Positions 34,296-42,826 of a DNA stretch of 64,000 bases are shown in pieces. A program made the position numbers and the translations under genes. The notes below the pieces were generated by a model. The model ran no database searches. It had not been told where the DNA came from and saw only the letters and a program-made list of their open reading frames with translations. How positions within the stretch are numbered: position 1 is the first letter of the stretch; the number at the start of each line of letters is the position of its first letter. Source of the stretch: Aeromonas hydrophila subsp. hydrophila ATCC 7966 (GTDB lineage: Bacteria; Pseudomonadota; Gammaproteobacteria; Enterobacterales; Aeromonadaceae); the NCBI RefSeq assembly GCF_000014805.1, contig NC_008570.1:98501-162500 (forward strand). The letters are read 5' to 3'.

Positions 34296-35783
34296 ATGAG
34301 CATTCACGTCAAGAACAACATCCACTGGGTCGGCCAACGGGACTGGGAGGTACGCGACTTCCACGGTACCGAGTACAAGACCCACAAGGGCACCAGCTAC
34401 AACAGCTATCTCATCCGCGAAGGGAAGAACGTGCTGATCGACACCGTCGATCACAAGTTCAGCCGCGAGTTCGTGCAGAACCTGGCGGCCGAGATCGATC
34501 TCGCCACCATCGACTATGTGGTGATCAACCACGCCGAAGAGGATCACGCCGGCGCCCTGACCGAGCTGATGGCCCGCATCCCAGGCACCCCCATCTACTG
34601 CACCCACAACGCCATCGACTCCATCACCGGCCATCATCACCACCCGGAGTGGAACTTCCACCCGGTCAAGACCGGTGACAGCCTGGACATCGGCAACGGC
34701 AAGCAGCTGGTATTCATCGAGACCCCCATGCTGCACTGGCCCGACAGCATGATGACCTATATGACCGAGGATGCGGTGCTGTTCTCCAACGACGCCTTCG
34801 GCCAGCACTACTGCGACGAGCACCTGTTCAACGACGAGGTGGATCAGACCGAGCTGATGGAGCAGTGCCAGCGTTACTACGCCAACATCCTCACCCCCTT
34901 CAGCCCGCTGGTGACCGCCAAGATCAAGGAGGTGCTGGGCTTCAACCTGCCGGTGAGCATGGTGGCTACCTCCCACGGCATCGTCTGGCGCGAGGACCCC
35001 ACCCAGATCATCCTGAAATACCTGGAGTGGGCCGACCACTATCAGGAAGACCGCATCACCCTGTTCTACGACTCCATGTCCAACAACACCCGCATGATGG
35101 CCGACGCCATCGCCCAGGGCATCCACGAGGTGGACCCCGGCGTGGCGGTGAAGATCTACAACGTGGCCCGCCACGACAAGAACGAGATCCTGACTCAGGT
35201 GTTCCGCTCCAAGGGGATACTGGTGGGATCCTCCACCATGAACAACGTCATGATGCCTAAGGTGGCGGGCATGCTCGAAGAGATCACCGGCCTGCGTTTT
35301 CGCAACAAGCGCGCCTCGGCCTTCGGCAGCTACGGCTGGACCGGCGGTGCGGTGGACCGCATCCAGACCCGGCTGATGGATGCGGGCTTCGACATCAGCA
35401 TCTCCCTCAAGGCCAAGTGGCGCCCGGATGGCTCGGCGCTGGCCGAGTGCCGCGAGCACGGCCGTCAGCTCGCCCGTCAGTGGGCACTGCATCCGCTGGA
35501 CGCGCCCCGCCCGCTCGCCACCACTCAGGCGACGCCTGCCCCTGAGATGCCTGCGGCCGTGACTGCGGCGCCGAAAGCCACAGCGGCTGCCGCCGAATGG
35601 GACGACGACCAGGCCATGCTCTGCACCGTCTGCCAGTGGGTCTATGACCCGGCCCAGGGCGAGCCGGATCAGCTGGTGGCGCCGGGCACCCCCTGGGCCC
35701 AGGTACCGGACAGCTTCCTCTGCCCCGGCTGCGGTATCGGCAAGGAGGTATTCGAACCCTGCGCCGTGGAGGCCTGTGTATGA
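34296..35783 (+). CDS. norV: Anaerobic nitric oxide reductase flavorubredoxin
   Basis: Cytosolic enzyme that reduces NO to N2O under low oxygen. The 495-residue protein has a metallo-beta-lactamase-like diiron domain (about 1-250) with the ligand motif H79-x-E81-x-D83-H84, a flavodoxin domain (about 255-395, [16 protein letters not shown]), and a C-terminal rubredoxin domain with cysteines 443, 446, 476 and 479 holding one iron. A linker rich in Ala, Pro and Thr (about 405-435) joins the last two and makes it slightly longer than the 479-residue E. coli protein. The start [13 protein letters not shown] has GAGGAA upstream. It overlaps norW by 4 bases. Confidence 0.97.
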   Translation: MSIHVKNNIHWVGQRDWEVRDFHGTEYKTHKGTSYNSYLIREGKNVLIDTVDHKFSREFVQNLAAEIDLATIDYVVINHAEEDHAGALTELMARIPGTPIYCTHNAIDSITGHHHHPEWNFHPVKTGDSLDIGNGKQLVFIETPMLHWPDSMMTYMTEDAVLFSNDAFGQHYCDEHLFNDEVDQTELMEQCQRYYANILTPFSPLVTAKIKEVLGFNLPVSMVATSHGIVWREDPTQIILKYLEWADHYQEDRITLFYDSMSNNTRMMADAIAQGIHEVDPGVAVKIYNVARHDKNEILTQVFRSKGILVGSSTMNNVMMPKVAGMLEEITGLRFRNKRASAFGSYGWTGGAVDRIQTRLMDAGFDISISLKAKWRPDGSALAECREHGRQLARQWALHPLDAPRPLATTQATPAPEMPAAVTAAPKATAAAAEWDDDQAMLCTVCQWVYDPAQGEPDQLVAPGTPWAQVPDSFLCPGCGIGKEVFEPCAVEACV

Positions 35784-36946
35784 GCACAACAACGCAGAGT
35801 GACGCCGGCATCAGCCGGGAGATAGTGGTGATCGGCAGCGGCTTCGCCGCCCAGCAGCTGGTCAAGAGCCTGCGCAAGCTGGATGCCGAGCAGCCCATCC
35901 GTCTCATCACCGCCGACAGCGGTGACGAGTACAACAAGCCCGACTTGAGCCACGTGGTGAGCCGGGGCTGCGCCGCCGCAGCCATGACCCGCCAGAGCGG
36001 CAGCGACTTTGCCGAGCAGCAGCGCATCGCGCTGCTGCCCCACTGCCCGGTGCTTGGCATAGATCCCGTCCGGCGGTTGGTGCTGACCGAGCAGGGGGAA
36101 TTCCCCTATGGCCAGCTGGTGCTGGCCACCGGTGCCAGTGCGGTACGCCCCGAGCTGCCGGGCAGCGAGCATCTGGTCACCCTCAACAGCCAGCAGGAGT
36201 ATGCCGCCGTCGAGGGGGCAATCCAGCAGGCCCGCCGCATTCTGGTGCTGGGGGCCGGCCTCATCGGCTGCGAGCTGGCGATGGACATGGCGAGCGATGG
36301 CCGCGAGGTCACCCTGCTGGATCTGGCCGACAGCCCGCTCAGTGCCCTGCTGCCCGCCACCCTGACCCAGCCGCTGCAACAGGCGCTGCGCAGCCAGGGG
36401 GTCAGCCTGCAGTTCGGGACAGGTCTCGCCAGGATAGACGGCCAGCCGGGCGATGGCTGGCGGGTGACTCTGACCGATGGCCGCACCAGTGAGCAGGATC
36501 TGGTGATCGCCGCGATCGGCCTGCGGCCGAATCTGGCCCTGGCCCGCGGGGCCGGGCTGGCCGTGGAGCGCGGTATCCTGGTCGGCGATCGGCTGCAGAC
36601 CAGCGACCCCCATATCTTCGCGCTGGGGGATTGCGTGCAGTGGCAGGGTCAGCTGCTCCCCTTCCTGCAACCAATCGTGCTGGGGGCCAATGCGCTGGCA
36701 CGCACCCTGCTCGGCACGCCGACCCCGCTGGCCCTGCCGCCCATGCTGGTGAAGGTGAAGACGCCGCGCTACCCGCTGCAACTGGCGGGCCGCACCCAGG
36801 GTGAAGATCTCGCCTGGCAGTGCCGCTGGAACAGCCACGGCATGGTGGCCGAGGCGCGCGACCAAGCCGGCGAGCTGTGCGGTTTCGTGGTGGGGGGCGA
36901 TCAGATGAGCGCCGCCTTCCCGCTGCTGCGTCAGCTGCCCCGTTAA
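35780..36946 (+). CDS. norW: NADH:flavorubredoxin reductase
   Basis: FAD-dependent reductase that passes electrons from NADH to the rubredoxin domain of NorV. The 388-residue protein has two dinucleotide-binding motifs, [17 protein letters not shown] at the N-terminus and [18 protein letters not shown] in the middle, and the FAD-binding [11 protein letters not shown] near residue 275. It belongs to the rubredoxin reductase family. Translation is coupled to norV through the ATGA overlap. Confidence 0.95.
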   Translation: MSTTTQSDAGISREIVVIGSGFAAQQLVKSLRKLDAEQPIRLITADSGDEYNKPDLSHVVSRGCAAAAMTRQSGSDFAEQQRIALLPHCPVLGIDPVRRLVLTEQGEFPYGQLVLATGASAVRPELPGSEHLVTLNSQQEYAAVEGAIQQARRILVLGAGLIGCELAMDMASDGREVTLLDLADSPLSALLPATLTQPLQQALRSQGVSLQFGTGLARIDGQPGDGWRVTLTDGRTSEQDLVIAAIGLRPNLALARGAGLAVERGILVGDRLQTSDPHIFALGDCVQWQGQLLPFLQPIVLGANALARTLLGTPTPLALPPMLVKVKTPRYPLQLAGRTQGEDLAWQCRWNSHGMVAEARDQAGELCGFVVGGDQMSAAFPLLRQLPR

Positions 36947-36962
36947 CCCCTTTCATTGCACC

Positions 36963-36980
36963 GGCCGGGTCGACCCGGCC
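36963..36980. other. Perfect 18-bp palindrome between norW and the YeaR-like gene
   Basis: GGCCGGGTCGACCCGGCC reads the same on both strands and lies 16 bases after the norW stop, just before the GAGGAG ribosome site of the next gene. It could form a tight RNA hairpin or be a protein site; there is no T-run. Confidence 0.55.
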
Positions 36981-36997
36981 ATCTGAGGAGAACCGAT

Positions 36998-37339
36998 ATG
37001 GCCATGCAACTGATTCCGTCTCACTGGGTAGTGCGCCGCTCCACCCCCTTCTTCACCCGCCAGAACGTGCCCCAGGCCCTGCTCACCCACCACAACACCG
37101 CGGCCGGGGTGTTCGGCCAGCTCTGCGTGATGGAGGGGACCGTCACCTATCACGGCTTTGCCGACGAACAGGCCGAGGAACCCGAGATAAGCCTGGTGAT
37201 CCGGGCCGGGGAGTTTGCCACCAGCCCGCCCCAGTACTGGCACAGGGTCGAGCTGTCGGAGGATGCCCGCTTCAACATCCACTTCTGGGCCGAGCAGGCC
37301 GAATCCGACCAGCCGCTGTTCAACAGCCGCAAGGCATAA
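36998..37339 (+). CDS. YeaR-like DUF1971 protein
   Basis: A small 113-residue beta-barrel (cupin-like) protein. It resembles E. coli YeaR and the N-terminal part of TehB-like proteins: RRSTPFFTRQNVPQALLTHHNT, CVMEGTVTYHGFADE, AGEFATSPPQYWHRVE and FNIHFW. In E. coli, yeaR is induced by nitrate and nitric oxide, so its place 51 bases after norW fits a nitrosative-stress role. The biochemical function is unknown. The start has an excellent GAGGAG site; a second ATG two codons later cannot be excluded. Confidence 0.85.
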   Translation: MAMQLIPSHWVVRRSTPFFTRQNVPQALLTHHNTAAGVFGQLCVMEGTVTYHGFADEQAEEPEISLVIRAGEFATSPPQYWHRVELSEDARFNIHFWAEQAESDQPLFNSRKA

Positions 37340-37347
37340 GGTGCAAC

Positions 37348-37390
37348 CATGGGGAGGGGCATTGGGCGCAAATGTCCCCCTCTGCCCATG
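37348..37390. other. Long imperfect inverted repeat before the YccM-like gene
   Basis: CATGGG and GAGGGG, then CATT, on the left pair with AATG, CCCCTC and CCCATG on the right, giving about 16 pairs with two small bulges and a 7-nt loop. It is followed by an AT-rich segment, not a T-run. It is either an attenuator within the NO cluster or an operator. Confidence 0.5.
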
Positions 37391-37460
37391 CAGATCAAAA
37401 TAATCAATTCAGATGTCCGTTATCCTTGCCGCCAGTGGTGGATGAGGCAGTGAGGGAAAC

Positions 37461-38678
37461 ATGAGCGTGATCGAAGCCGTGACCATGGCCGCCGGCCTGG
37501 CCTATCTGGTGCTGCTGGCGTGGCAGGCGCGATCGGGCTGGCAGTGGCGTCTTGCCCTCGGCCTGCTGCTCATGCTCTGGCTGCTGGCGGCGGACAGCCT
37601 GCTCTGGCTCGGCGTCGGGCTGGTGGCCGCCGTGCTTGTCTTCTGGCACCAGCGGCGGCCGCTGCCCGCCCTCGAGGCGCTCGACAGCCAGTGGTTGCGG
37701 ACGCGCACGCGCCAGCTGCTGTTGCTCTGCTGGGGGCTGGTGACGCTGCAGTACGGCCTGCATGTCTGGCAGCTGGGGCAGGGGATGAGCCCCTGGTTGG
37801 TGCGCCCTGACGTGGTGGACGGCTTCCTGCCCATCGCCGGCGGACTCGGGCTGCGGGCCTGGCTCGGACAGGGGCTGGTGGATCCGCACCATCCGGCGGC
37901 CACCGTGACTGTGCTGGTGCTCTCGCTGTCGGCCCTGCTGCTGGGGCGGGTGTTCTGCGCCTGGTTCTGCCCGCTCGGGCTGGTGGGTGAGTGGCTGCAT
38001 GGCCTGCGCAGCCGATGGATAACGGGGGAGTGGACGCCGCCGCGCTGGCTCGATGTCGTGTTGCGTGGCCAGAAGTTTCTGGTGCTCGCCTTTCTGCTGT
38101 TTATCGTGCTGATCGCGGTGCCAGGCGCCGCCCTGCCCGGCTACTTCACCAGCCCCTACCATCAGGCGGCGGACATGAAGATGGGGGCCTTCTTCTTCAA
38201 CCTGACCCTGATCTCGGCTCTGTGCCTTGGCTGGGTGCTGCTGCTCACCGCCACCTTCCGGCAAGGGTTCTGCCGCTACCTCTGTCCCTATGGTGCCTGG
38301 CTGGCCCTGCTCGGCCTGCTGACCCCGCTGCGCATTCGCCGTGACCCGGCCCGCTGCCTGCGAAGTGCGGGCCACGACTGCGACAAGTGCAGCCGGGCCT
38401 GCCCGTCGCGCATCCAGGTGCACCAGCTCATCGCGGTGCGCAGTCTCGAGTGCACCAGCTGCCTGAGCTGCGTGGCCGCCTGCCCCAAGCGGGCCGATGC
38501 GCTGCACTTGGGCACGCAGGGGCGCCGGCTCGCTCCCCGCCAGCTGCTGGGGTTGCTCTGCCTGTTGCTGCTGGTGCTGCCGCTGCTCGCTTACGGCCTG
38601 CTGGGGATCTGGGTCAGCCTGACGCCACTGGCGGATCGCGCCCAGCTGCTGCAACTGCTGCCGCAACTGACCCATTGA
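37461..38678 (+). CDS. YccM/NapH-like membrane 4Fe-4S protein
   Basis: Predicted inner-membrane electron-transfer protein of 405 residues. It has about seven hydrophobic helices, two membrane-linked CxxxCP motifs (CAWFCPLG and CRYLCPYGA), and a C-terminal ferredoxin-like segment with two cysteine clusters (CDKCSRACP and CTSCLSCVAACPK). This layout matches the NapH/NosR/YccM polyferredoxin group, which passes electrons from the quinone pool or membrane donors to reductases. It lies downstream of norRVW and the YeaR-like gene on the same strand, which suggests a function in NO or nitrate stress. Partner and acceptor are unknown. Confidence 0.85.
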   Translation: MSVIEAVTMAAGLAYLVLLAWQARSGWQWRLALGLLLMLWLLAADSLLWLGVGLVAAVLVFWHQRRPLPALEALDSQWLRTRTRQLLLLCWGLVTLQYGLHVWQLGQGMSPWLVRPDVVDGFLPIAGGLGLRAWLGQGLVDPHHPAATVTVLVLSLSALLLGRVFCAWFCPLGLVGEWLHGLRSRWITGEWTPPRWLDVVLRGQKFLVLAFLLFIVLIAVPGAALPGYFTSPYHQAADMKMGAFFFNLTLISALCLGWVLLLTATFRQGFCRYLCPYGAWLALLGLLTPLRIRRDPARCLRSAGHDCDKCSRACPSRIQVHQLIAVRSLECTSCLSCVAACPKRADALHLGTQGRRLAPRQLLGLLCLLLLVLPLLAYGLLGIWVSLTPLADRAQLLQLLPQLTH

Positions 38679-38696
38679 GTAGTGAAGAGCCAGTTG

Positions 38697-38892
38697 CAGG
38701 CTGTCTGCGAAGGGCCCATTGGGCAGCCTGAACATGCACCCGCATTTGATACCTGAGGGGTAGCAGGGTAAAGTCCCTTCCCCGACAGGCGGCCCTGCTG
38801 CCGTGTCGAGCCGGCAGCCCGCCTTGAGCGCACCTTGCTTCCCTTGCGAAGCAGCCAGTGCCGGGCGCCGGCACCTAGATGAGCGCGATCTA
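38697..38892 (+). ncRNA. Candidate structured leader RNA upstream of the permease gene
   Basis: The 287-base region before the permease can fold extensively. Paired arms: 38697-38703 with 38724-38730 (CAGGCTG/CAGCCTG); 38759-38768 with 38793-38802 (GGTAGCAGGG/CCCTGCTGCC, one G-U pair); 38836-38841 with 38848-38853. The segment TGCCGG (38859-38864) can pair with CCGGCA at either 38811-38816 or 38868-38873, but not both, which is the layout of a switch. I do not recognise a known riboswitch class. No poly-U follows, so control would be at translation or by Rho. Confidence 0.4.
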
Positions 38893-38965
38893 CCATGACA
38901 ACCGGCGTAGCACATGCAACGGTCCGCGGTCGCGATCAGATCCACAATCGTCTTTGGAGAAGTAA

Positions 38966-40192
38966 ATGGGACAGAAACCATCGTTGGTGGGCGGGGCATG
39001 CATCATTGCCGGCGTCTGTGTAGGGGCCGGCATGCTGGGCTTGCCGAGTGCGGGGGCGGGCGCCTGGACCATCTGGTCGGTGCTGGCCATCACCCTGACC
39101 ATGATCGTGATGACGCTCTCTGGCTGGATGCTGCTGGAGTCCTATCAGGGCTATCCGCTGCGCGTGTCGTTCGATACCGTTACCCGCGAACTGCTGGGGG
39201 AGAAGCTCAACGCCCTCAACAACCTCACCGTCTATTTCGTCGGCGGCATCCTGCTCTACGCCTACATCACCTCGGCCGGCCTCATCATCGACGGCATGAC
39301 CGGCATCGGCAGCCAGTGGGGCTCAGTCCTGTTTACCCTGGGCTTCTCCGGTCTGGTGTGGCACTCCACCCGGGCGGTGGATCGCATCTCCGTGGTGCTG
39401 GTCATCGCCATGGGGCTGAGCTTCGTGTTCGGCATCTCTGGGTTGTCGCTCAACATCAAACCGACCCTGCTGTTCGACACCCTGAGCGAGCACGCCAGCT
39501 ATGCCCCCTATGCGCTGGCCATGCTGCCGGTGGCGCTCACCTCGTTCGGTTATCACCACTCGGTGTCGTCCATGCGCGCCTACTACGGTGAGGAGCGCCG
39601 CGCCCGTTACGCCATCCTCGGCGGCACCGCCATCGCGCTGCTGTTCTACCTCATCTGGCTGGTGAGCGTGTTCGGCAACCTGCCGCGCAGTGAGTTCGGC
39701 CCTGTGGTAGCGCAGGGTGGCAACGTCGACGTGCTGCTCAAGGCGCTGGCCTCGGTGATCGAATCCGAGGCGGTCGCCAGCGCCCTCAACCTCTTCTCCA
39801 TGGCTGCCATCCTCTCCTCCTTCATCGGGGTAGGGCTGGGGGTGTTCGACTATCTGGCGGATCTGTTCAAGTTCGACAACGGCCGTGGCGGCCGTGCCAA
39901 GTCGTGGGCAGCCACCTTCCTGCCGCCGTTGCTGCTCTCCCTGCTGTTCCCGTTCGGCTTCCTGATGGCCATCGGCTACGCGGGCGCCGTGGCCACCCTG
40001 TGGACCTGCATCATCCCGGCCCTGCTGGCCTGGAAGGTGCGCGCCGGCAAGGGCAAGCAAGGGGACAAACAGGGTGGCTTCCGGGCGCCGGGCGGCATGC
40101 CGATGATCGCCGGCGTCTTCCTGTTCGGGGTGCTGACTGCGGCATTCCACCTGCTCAACATGGCAGGTCTGCTGCCCGTCTACACCGGCTGA
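38966..40192 (+). CDS. mtr: Tryptophan/aromatic amino-acid permease, Mtr-like
   Basis: Inner-membrane proton-coupled importer, 408 residues with about eleven helices. Compared with the Mtr/TnaB/TyrP family it is nearest to Mtr: SFDTVTRELLGEKLNALNNL, YAYITSAGLIIDGM, NASYAPY-like EHASYAPYALAML, FGYHHSVSSMRAYYG, GGNVDVLLKAL and FDYLADLF. The start is preceded by GGAGAAGTAA. A long structured leader lies upstream, so expression is probably controlled after transcription starts. Whether tryptophan or tyrosine is the main substrate cannot be decided from sequence. Confidence 0.85.
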   Translation: MGQKPSLVGGACIIAGVCVGAGMLGLPSAGAGAWTIWSVLAITLTMIVMTLSGWMLLESYQGYPLRVSFDTVTRELLGEKLNALNNLTVYFVGGILLYAYITSAGLIIDGMTGIGSQWGSVLFTLGFSGLVWHSTRAVDRISVVLVIAMGLSFVFGISGLSLNIKPTLLFDTLSEHASYAPYALAMLPVALTSFGYHHSVSSMRAYYGEERRARYAILGGTAIALLFYLIWLVSVFGNLPRSEFGPVVAQGGNVDVLLKALASVIESEAVASALNLFSMAAILSSFIGVGLGVFDYLADLFKFDNGRGGRAKSWAATFLPPLLLSLLFPFGFLMAIGYAGAVATLWTCIIPALLAWKVRAGKGKQGDKQGGFRAPGGMPMIAGVFLFGVLTAAFHLLNMAGLLPVYTG

Positions 40193-40222
40193 CACCCCCG
40201 GTCTGCCTCGGCAGACTGCGAC

Positions 40223-40252
40223 AAAAAACGGCGCCTGATGGCGCCGTTTTTT
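40223..40252 (+). terminator. Terminator after the permease gene
   Basis: AAAAAACGGCGCC and GGCGCCGTTTTTT flank a TGAT loop; the T-run is part of the right arm. It also faces the convergent DM13 gene. Confidence 0.88.
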
Positions 40253-40282
40253 ATGATGCAGCACTGGCGATCACCTGTGGCG

Positions 40283-40762
40283 TTACTGCCGGTAGCGGGC
40301 GGCGGTGATGAACTGGCCGAAGGTCTCGCACCAGATGATCACGCTGTCGTAGTCGGCCGGGTTCACATCGGCAGGGAGGGGGACGATGAAGTTGTCGAAG
40401 GTCTTCACCGGCCCGATTTTCACCATCTTCTCCTTCAGGCGGGCAAAGTCGGCCTCGGTCTCGACGAAGACAGGCGACAAGTAGAGCTGGTAGTCGGGCC
40501 CCGGCGCCAGCTTGCCCATCAGGCTGATGGCATCGGGCCCAATGCTGACCTGCCCTTCGCCCCAGTGCAGCCGGTCGCTGTCTTGCAGATCCCGGCGAAA
40601 GGTGCCGTGAAAGCTGGCCTGAGCCTGCCGGGCGGCAACCTGCTCGTTGGCGGGGGCGGGTGGGGCGATCAGGATCGGCAGGGTATAGATGCCGGCCGCA
40701 AAGCCGGCTGCGCCCACCAGCAGATGGCTGGCCAGCAGCAGGGCCAGGGTTTTGAGTTGCAT
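40283..40762 (-). CDS. DM13-domain exported or membrane-anchored protein
   Basis: A 159-residue protein with an N-terminal hydrophobic segment (about 5-33) that may be an uncleaved anchor or signal peptide. The rest is a DM13 domain: LHWGEGQVSIGPDAISLMGKL, YQLYLSP, VKTFDNFIVPLPADVNPADYDSVIIWCETFGQFITAARY. The conserved WC pair near the C-terminus is typical. DM13 domains have been proposed to take part in redox reactions, but no activity is established. The next gene upstream on the same strand is a lysozyme inhibitor, 113 bases away. Confidence 0.8.
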   Translation of the reverse strand: MQLKTLALLLASHLLVGAAGFAAGIYTLPILIAPPAPANEQVAARQAQASFHGTFRRDLQDSDRLHWGEGQVSIGPDAISLMGKLAPGPDYQLYLSPVFVETEADFARLKEKMVKIGPVKTFDNFIVPLPADVNPADYDSVIIWCETFGQFITAARYRQ

Positions 40763-40875
40763 GGCTGTCTCGGTCGTTGATTAATTGATGGCACCACCCT
40801 ACCAGCAGGTTGCCGTCATGCCCACCCCGGGATGGGGGCATGACGGTGGTTGCACGGGCATCGTGTGGGTGGGGT

Positions 40876-41280
40876 TTACTGGATGCTGACCGCCAGGGTG
40901 TGGGGCACCTGCTCGCCGCGACGGGCGGAGGCACGCATCTGATAGACCTGGATCAGGTACTTGCCGGAGGCGGGCAGGGCGCCTTGCCACTGACCATCGC
41001 CATCGTTGCGACCGATCGCCTCGGCCTGACCGGGCTGGGCGCCGGGGGCGAAGACATTGAAGTTGGCGTTGCTGCTGCCGCCGATCTTGACCGTCATGGT
41101 CTGGCCCGCCTTGGCCACCAGGGTGTAATGAATGGTGTCATAGCCGGTGAAGCTGCCCTTGAGCTGGGCGCTGTGGGCCCCCTTGGCAAACTGCACCGGA
41201 ACCGTGGTGATCTTGTCGGCGGCCTGCGCACCGGCGACCATGGTGATGGCCAGCAGGGCGGCCTGGATTGCTCGTTTCAT
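40876..41280 (-). CDS. Periplasmic lysozyme inhibitor, PliG/PliI family
   Basis: A 134-residue exported protein. The signal peptide MKRAIQAALLAITMVAGAQA is followed by a small beta-sandwich. The mature sequence aligns along its length with E. coli PliG: VQFAKGAHSAQLKGSFTGYD versus VEFRKGHSSAQYSGEIKGYD, then YTLVAKAGQTM, LPASGKYLIQVYQMRASARR. These proteins block animal or phage-type lysozymes in the periplasm. Aeromonas is the source of the founding PliI (invertebrate-type lysozyme inhibitor), so this may be that protein; the sequence alone does not tell i-type from g-type specificity. The second of two adjacent ATGs is used because GAGG is then 7 bases upstream. Confidence 0.8.
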   Translation of the reverse strand: MKRAIQAALLAITMVAGAQAADKITTVPVQFAKGAHSAQLKGSFTGYDTIHYTLVAKAGQTMTVKIGGSSNANFNVFAPGAQPGQAEAIGRNDGDGQWQGALPASGKYLIQVYQMRASARRGEQVPHTLAVSIQ

Positions 41281-41505
41281 CATTGCACCTCGTGAAGGGG
41301 CCCTGTCACCCTGGCAGAGCCGCCTCGACAAGATATGCCCAAATCGGCGGGTTGCCTATCCGGCTCAGAGATATCGTCCCGGCCGAGTTGGCATGAACAG
41401 GTGAGATGGCGGGGATATCCAGCGCAGCCTTGAACAAGGCGCTGTGGGCGCGATGACAATCCGATACCCTATGGCTCGGCTCTTCTTTCATCACGGGAAT
41501 GGAAC

Positions 41506-42012
41506 ATGCTGATCATCTTCAGTGGTTTGCCGGGGAGCGGAAAAAGCACCATAGCACGGGCCCTGGCCCAGCGGTTGGGCGCCGTCTATCTGCGCATCGA
41601 TACCATAGAGCAGGCCATTCGTGATGCTGAACGGACGGCTGAAGAGATGGGGCCTGCCGGTTATTTCGTCGCCTATGGGCTGGCCAGAGAAAACTTGAAA
41701 CTCGGCTCGACCGTCATCACGGATTCCGTTAACCCCATCCAGCTCACCCGGGATGCTTACCACGACATCGCCCGCTCGGTCGGGGTGCCCTGTCTCGATG
41801 TCGAGGTGGTCTGCTCCAACTCTAAGTTGCACCGCGAGCGGGTAGAGAACCGGACGGTGGATATCGAGGGGCTGGCATTGCCGGATTGGCAGGCGGTGAT
41901 CGACCGCGACTATCAACCCTGGAACAGTGAGCGTCTGGTACTGGATAGCGCCACCCTGTCGGTCACCCAGAGTGTGGAAAAGATTGTCGCTGCGTTGGGA
42001 AAGCCGTTGTAG
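41506..42012 (+). CDS. P-loop kinase-like ATP-binding protein
   Basis: A 168-residue AAA/zeta-type small kinase domain. The Walker A motif GLPGSGKST is at the N-terminus, a DTIEQAIRD segment follows, and a later basic stretch (LHRERVENR) resembles the lid arginines of small-molecule kinases such as adenylylsulfate or gluconate kinases. The substrate cannot be predicted. It stands alone between the lysozyme inhibitor and an AT-rich islet, with its own upstream region of about 220 bases. Confidence 0.75.
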   Translation: MLIIFSGLPGSGKSTIARALAQRLGAVYLRIDTIEQAIRDAERTAEEMGPAGYFVAYGLARENLKLGSTVITDSVNPIQLTRDAYHDIARSVGVPCLDVEVVCSNSKLHRERVENRTVDIEGLALPDWQAVIDRDYQPWNSERLVLDSATLSVTQSVEKIVAALGKPL

Positions 42013-42172
42013 GTTCGATTAGCGCAGCCTAATCGGACGAACGAGGTGCATTTATCTCGGTTATTGTCGTGGGTCAGGGGCAATCAGCCAGAGGGGAAAA
42101 TTCTGCTGGCCGTGGTTGCGGGAGAATCCGTTTGCGCGAACGTTAGATTACGCCAGATGGCTAATTTAATTT

Positions 42173-42733
42173 TCAGGTTGCCTTGTTAATAAAATGCATG
42201 AAGCATGCCTTGGGATCGTATTGGTCATCATTTCTAATATCAGGGATTTGGTAGTATTTATTTAGCGCATTAATTTGATTTAATGCTTGTAATCCAATGC
42301 GAGAAAAATGTTCTCTTCTATATTTATGATATTCAAAATAATCCGGCGGATAGCTTTCCTCACCAACTAGTTTTAGGTTTTCAAGAATATCCCTAAGGCG
42401 TTTTGGAATCGATATTATTTCAAACATAAGCCCAGAGGGTAGTGATGTATATTCGCCTATAGGTAACGTTATGCTTGGATATTTTACGGTTGTACCCCAT
42501 AGACCTCGCTCATCTTGCTGCATGGAGTCATTAATAGAGTTGAAGCACTCACCAACGAAGTCATCTAAAACAATCACTAAGTTGATAGCGAGAAACTCCG
42601 CTTCTTTTGTTTTTTTATTTTTTTCAGCGCGTGACTCTTTAAACCATGTAAAAAGAGATAAAAATATCTGAGCGCTAATGGTAACGATGCCACCTAGAAC
42701 TACCTTCCCTATGTCTGATTGAAAGAAATCCAT
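42173..42733 (-). CDS. AT-rich gene of unknown function with N-terminal membrane helix
   Basis: I do not recognise this 186-residue protein. It begins with one hydrophobic helix (GKVVLGGIVTISAQIFLSLFTWF), then a charged stretch (KESRAEKNKKTKEAE), then a mostly helical cytosolic part. The ribosome site GGAG is present 3-4 bases before the start. Base composition is strikingly AT-rich relative to every neighbour, codons such as AAA, ATA and TTA are frequent, and no homologue function is obvious. These are signs of recent acquisition. It faces away from the kinase gene and lies just upstream of the glyS terminator, on the same strand as glyS. Confidence 0.7.
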   Translation of the reverse strand: MDFFQSDIGKVVLGGIVTISAQIFLSLFTWFKESRAEKNKKTKEAEFLAINLVIVLDDFVGECFNSINDSMQQDERGLWGTTVKYPSITLPIGEYTSLPSGLMFEIISIPKRLRDILENLKLVGEESYPPDYFEYHKYRREHFSRIGLQALNQINALNKYYQIPDIRNDDQYDPKACFMHFINKAT

Positions 42734-42826
42734 TTACTCCACCCTGTCAAATAAATATATGGTTTGTTGTGTGGTGCATTGTCACAAGAATGGCTATTCC
42801 CCATCAGGGAATATGACAATTCAATT

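Noticed and set aside
37404..38999. Long minus-strand open frame opposite the YccM-like gene
   Set aside because: Its translation is Gln/Pro/Arg-rich low-complexity sequence typical of antisense frames in GC-rich DNA, while the plus strand has conserved iron-sulfur motifs.
38895..39023. Reading frame rich in Trp codons overlapping the start of the permease, resembling a tryptophan leader peptide
   Set aside because: The Trp codons arise from the permease's ribosome site and first codons read in another frame. It runs into the gene itself with no terminator or ribosome site of its own, so chance is the simplest explanation.
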